Shown: positions 59,580 to 60,528 of the stretch, in pieces
How positions within the stretch are numbered: position 1 is the stretch's first letter
How the letters are laid out: each line of letters opens with the position of its first letter
Source: Castellaniella defragrans_A
GTDB lineage: Bacteria > Pseudomonadota > Gammaproteobacteria > Burkholderiales > Burkholderiaceae_B
Strand: one strand, 5' to 3'
Length of the DNA stretch: 60,528 nucleotides
NCBI RefSeq assembly: GCF_040394755.1
Contig: NZ_JBEBRQ010000012.1
Made by a program: the position numbers and the translations under genes
The notes under the pieces: generated by a model
Databases searched by the model: none
What the model saw: only the letters and a program-made list of their open reading frames with translations
What the model was told of the DNA's origin: nothing

Positions 59580-60528
59580 ATGCCAGCAAGCAGAGTCAAT
59601 CATGTCCATCTGGCGCGCCGCCGGCCTCTGGCGGCAGCGCTGGCGCTGCTGGTTGCCGGTGGCCTGATCAGCGCTCCCGCCGTGGTGCGGGCTGGCGATG
59701 AAACTTATGATGATAGCCCATCGTCAGTCGGACTAGAAACGGCCTCGTTTCTTGGTCTGCCTGCATGGTTGGGTTTGCCGGATGATGCCAGGGGGCTGCT
59801 GCATGGCGCCCCTGGCGGGACGCTTTCTGGCGCCAATCTGACCGTTGATTACGTCACGGCCACCACACCGGCGTTCGTCATTGGCGGGTATTCCGCCAGC
59901 GGCGAGGCGCTGAGTAGCAACACGGTCACCATCAAACAAGGCAAGATTGATGGTCCGGTCATCGGGGGTTTGTCGCACCGGACAGAGATTACTAAAGGTG
60001 TCGACAATTCCGCGGGCACCGGTTCGGCAGAGACGGAATTCTATTTGACAGATGGACAAGCAGCAGCAGTTTCCCATACGGTCATCGTGGAAAAGGACAA
60101 TACGGTAACCGGCAGGATATATGGCGGCGCCGCGTTGGTTCATGTGCAGACTGGCGCAGCCAGTGCTGGCCCCGTCGAGATCGAAGACGCCGAAGCCGAA
60201 GCCTACGCCAACGCCAACTCCAACGCCACCGTCCACGCCACCGCCGACGCTAACCAAAATAAGGTCGAAATCGGTCAGGGCGTCACTCTGAACAAAAATC
60301 TCTATGGTGGCATGGCAAGCATTTCCGCTCGTGCGGGTGATGCTACTGCTGCCGACACCACCTCCACCTCCACCTCCACCACCAACGGCGCCGGCGCCGC
60401 CGTCGAAGCCGAAGCCGACGCCGACGCTGACGCCGACGCCGACGCCGCCATCGCTACCGCTAACCAAAATGCTGTCGAAATCGGTCAGGGCGTCACTCTG
60501 AACGAAAATCTCTACGGTGGCATGGCAA
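59580..60528 (+). CDS. Repeat-containing exported surface protein, autotransporter-like (3' part beyond window)
   Basis: An open frame from ATG 59580 (GGGAGACAG upstream) to the window end, at least 316 codons. The N terminus ARRRPLAAALALLVAGG...VRA is a signal peptide (cleavage about residue 40). The body shows repeats of the type N-x-V-x-I-x-x-G...YGG: NTVTIKQGKIDGPVIGG, TVIVEKDNTVTGRIYGG, then two near-identical units NQN-x-VEIGQGVTLN-x-NLYGGMA. Such repeats build beta-helical passengers of autotransporters in betaproteobacteria. Between them lie Ala/Asp/Glu- and Thr/Ser-rich segments encoded by short tandem repeats. A C-terminal beta-barrel would be the proof but is off the window. It could instead be a different secreted repeat protein. 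Confidence 0.7.
   Translation, partial: MPASRVNHVHLARRRPLAAALALLVAGGLISAPAVVRAGDETYDDSPSSVGLETASFLGLPAWLGLPDDARGLLHGAPGGTLSGANLTVDYVTATTPAFVIGGYSASGEALSSNTVTIKQGKIDGPVIGGLSHRTEITKGVDNSAGTGSAETEFYLTDGQAAAVSHTVIVEKDNTVTGRIYGGAALVHVQTGAASAGPVEIEDAEAEAYANANSNATVHATADANQNKVEIGQGVTLNKNLYGGMASISARAGDATAADTTSTSTSTTNGAGAAVEAEADADADADADAAIATANQNAVEIGQGVTLNENLYGGMA
60249..60318 (+). repeat. First 70-base copy of the surface-protein repeat
   Basis: This copy and the one at 60459 differ at only a handful of bases over 70, and all differences but three lie in one codon and its neighbours. The unit encodes NQNKVEIGQGVTLNKNLYG then GMA. The period is 210 bases (70 codons). Confidence 0.85.
60405..60446 (+). 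repeat. Hexanucleotide tandem repeat in the surface-protein gene
   Basis: Seven tandem units of GA[AC]GC[CT] encode alternating Glu/Asp and Ala. A shorter (ACCTCC)3 run at 60360-60377 encodes Thr-Ser. Both have in-frame period, so slippage would change length without a frameshift. Confidence 0.8.
60459..60528 (+). repeat. Second 70-base copy of the surface-protein repeat, at the window end
   Basis: Starts exactly 210 bases after the first copy and runs to the last base of the window. It encodes NQNAVEIGQGVTLNENLYG then GMA. The array probably continues beyond the window. Confidence 0.85.

Noticed and set aside
59733..60467. Glycine/valine-rich minus-strand frame opposite the surface-protein gene
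   Set aside because: It is the complement of the GAC-GCC type repeats; the plus strand has a start, ribosome binding site and signal peptide.
60249..60528. Direct repeats considered as a CRISPR array
   Set aside because: Only two long copies with coding periodicity (210 bases) inside an open frame; no short repeats with unique spacers and no cas genes.

Overview
The window reads as a chromosome segment of a GC-rich betaproteobacterium, most likely Burkholderiales/Alcaligenaceae (Bordetella-like). This rests on the gene complement, the secF-secD-yajC-tgt-queA order, the YqjD/YqjE/YqjK-type membrane trio, and a benzoyl-CoA 'box' cluster with a BoxR regulator. The genus is inference. I found no rRNA, tRNA, CRISPR array, insertion sequence or prophage.

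Layout. (1) 190-5755, minus strand: protein export (secF, secD, yajC) and queuosine tRNA modification (tgt, queA). (2) 5909-13992: dacB (PBP4), upp, a three-gene small membrane protein set, ubiD, a lytic transglycosylase, a PLP aminotransferase and an unrecognised protein. (3) 14100-18794: malic enzyme (maeB) overlapping a patatin gene and then a barstar-like gene, and rsmE on the other strand. (4) 18939-28799, plus strand: a tightly packed run tkt-gap-pgk-mogA-fba-purC-purE-purK-tsaC for central carbon, molybdenum cofactor, purine and t6A synthesis.

(5) 28844-43776 is a self-contained, visibly more AT-rich island for aerobic benzoate degradation by the benzoyl-CoA epoxide (box) route. One arm (minus strand) runs DUF4863 gene, boxD, benzoate-CoA ligase, an alpha/beta hydrolase, then a complete Liv-type ABC importer. 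The other arm (plus strand) is boxC-boxB-boxA, with boxR convergent after it. The logic is uptake, CoA activation, epoxidation by BoxBA, ring opening by BoxC and oxidation of the semialdehyde by BoxD. TGCA-N6-TGCA/TGCT sites lie in the divergent promoter region and again upstream of boxR; one covers the predicted -10 box of boxC.

(6) 43941-57878 is GC-rich again: a MaoC-like gene, gamma-glutamyltransferase, purU, a flavin reductase-like gene, pdxH, chaC, tcdA, a double-length UvrA (1901 residues with four ATPase sites), yceI, a 42-codon basic ORF with its own promoter-like and terminator elements, and a family 2 glycosyltransferase. (7) A ZIP metal transporter (57898-58827) is followed by about 750 bases without a gene, holding a G-quadruplex-capable tract and an AT-rich stretch. 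These precede the start of a repeat-containing, autotransporter-like surface protein that runs off the window end.

The best candidates for something new are the G-tract/AT-island/repeat-adhesin end, the 42-codon gene with its structured downstream region, and the atypical Asp in the second iron-sulfur motif of BoxA.
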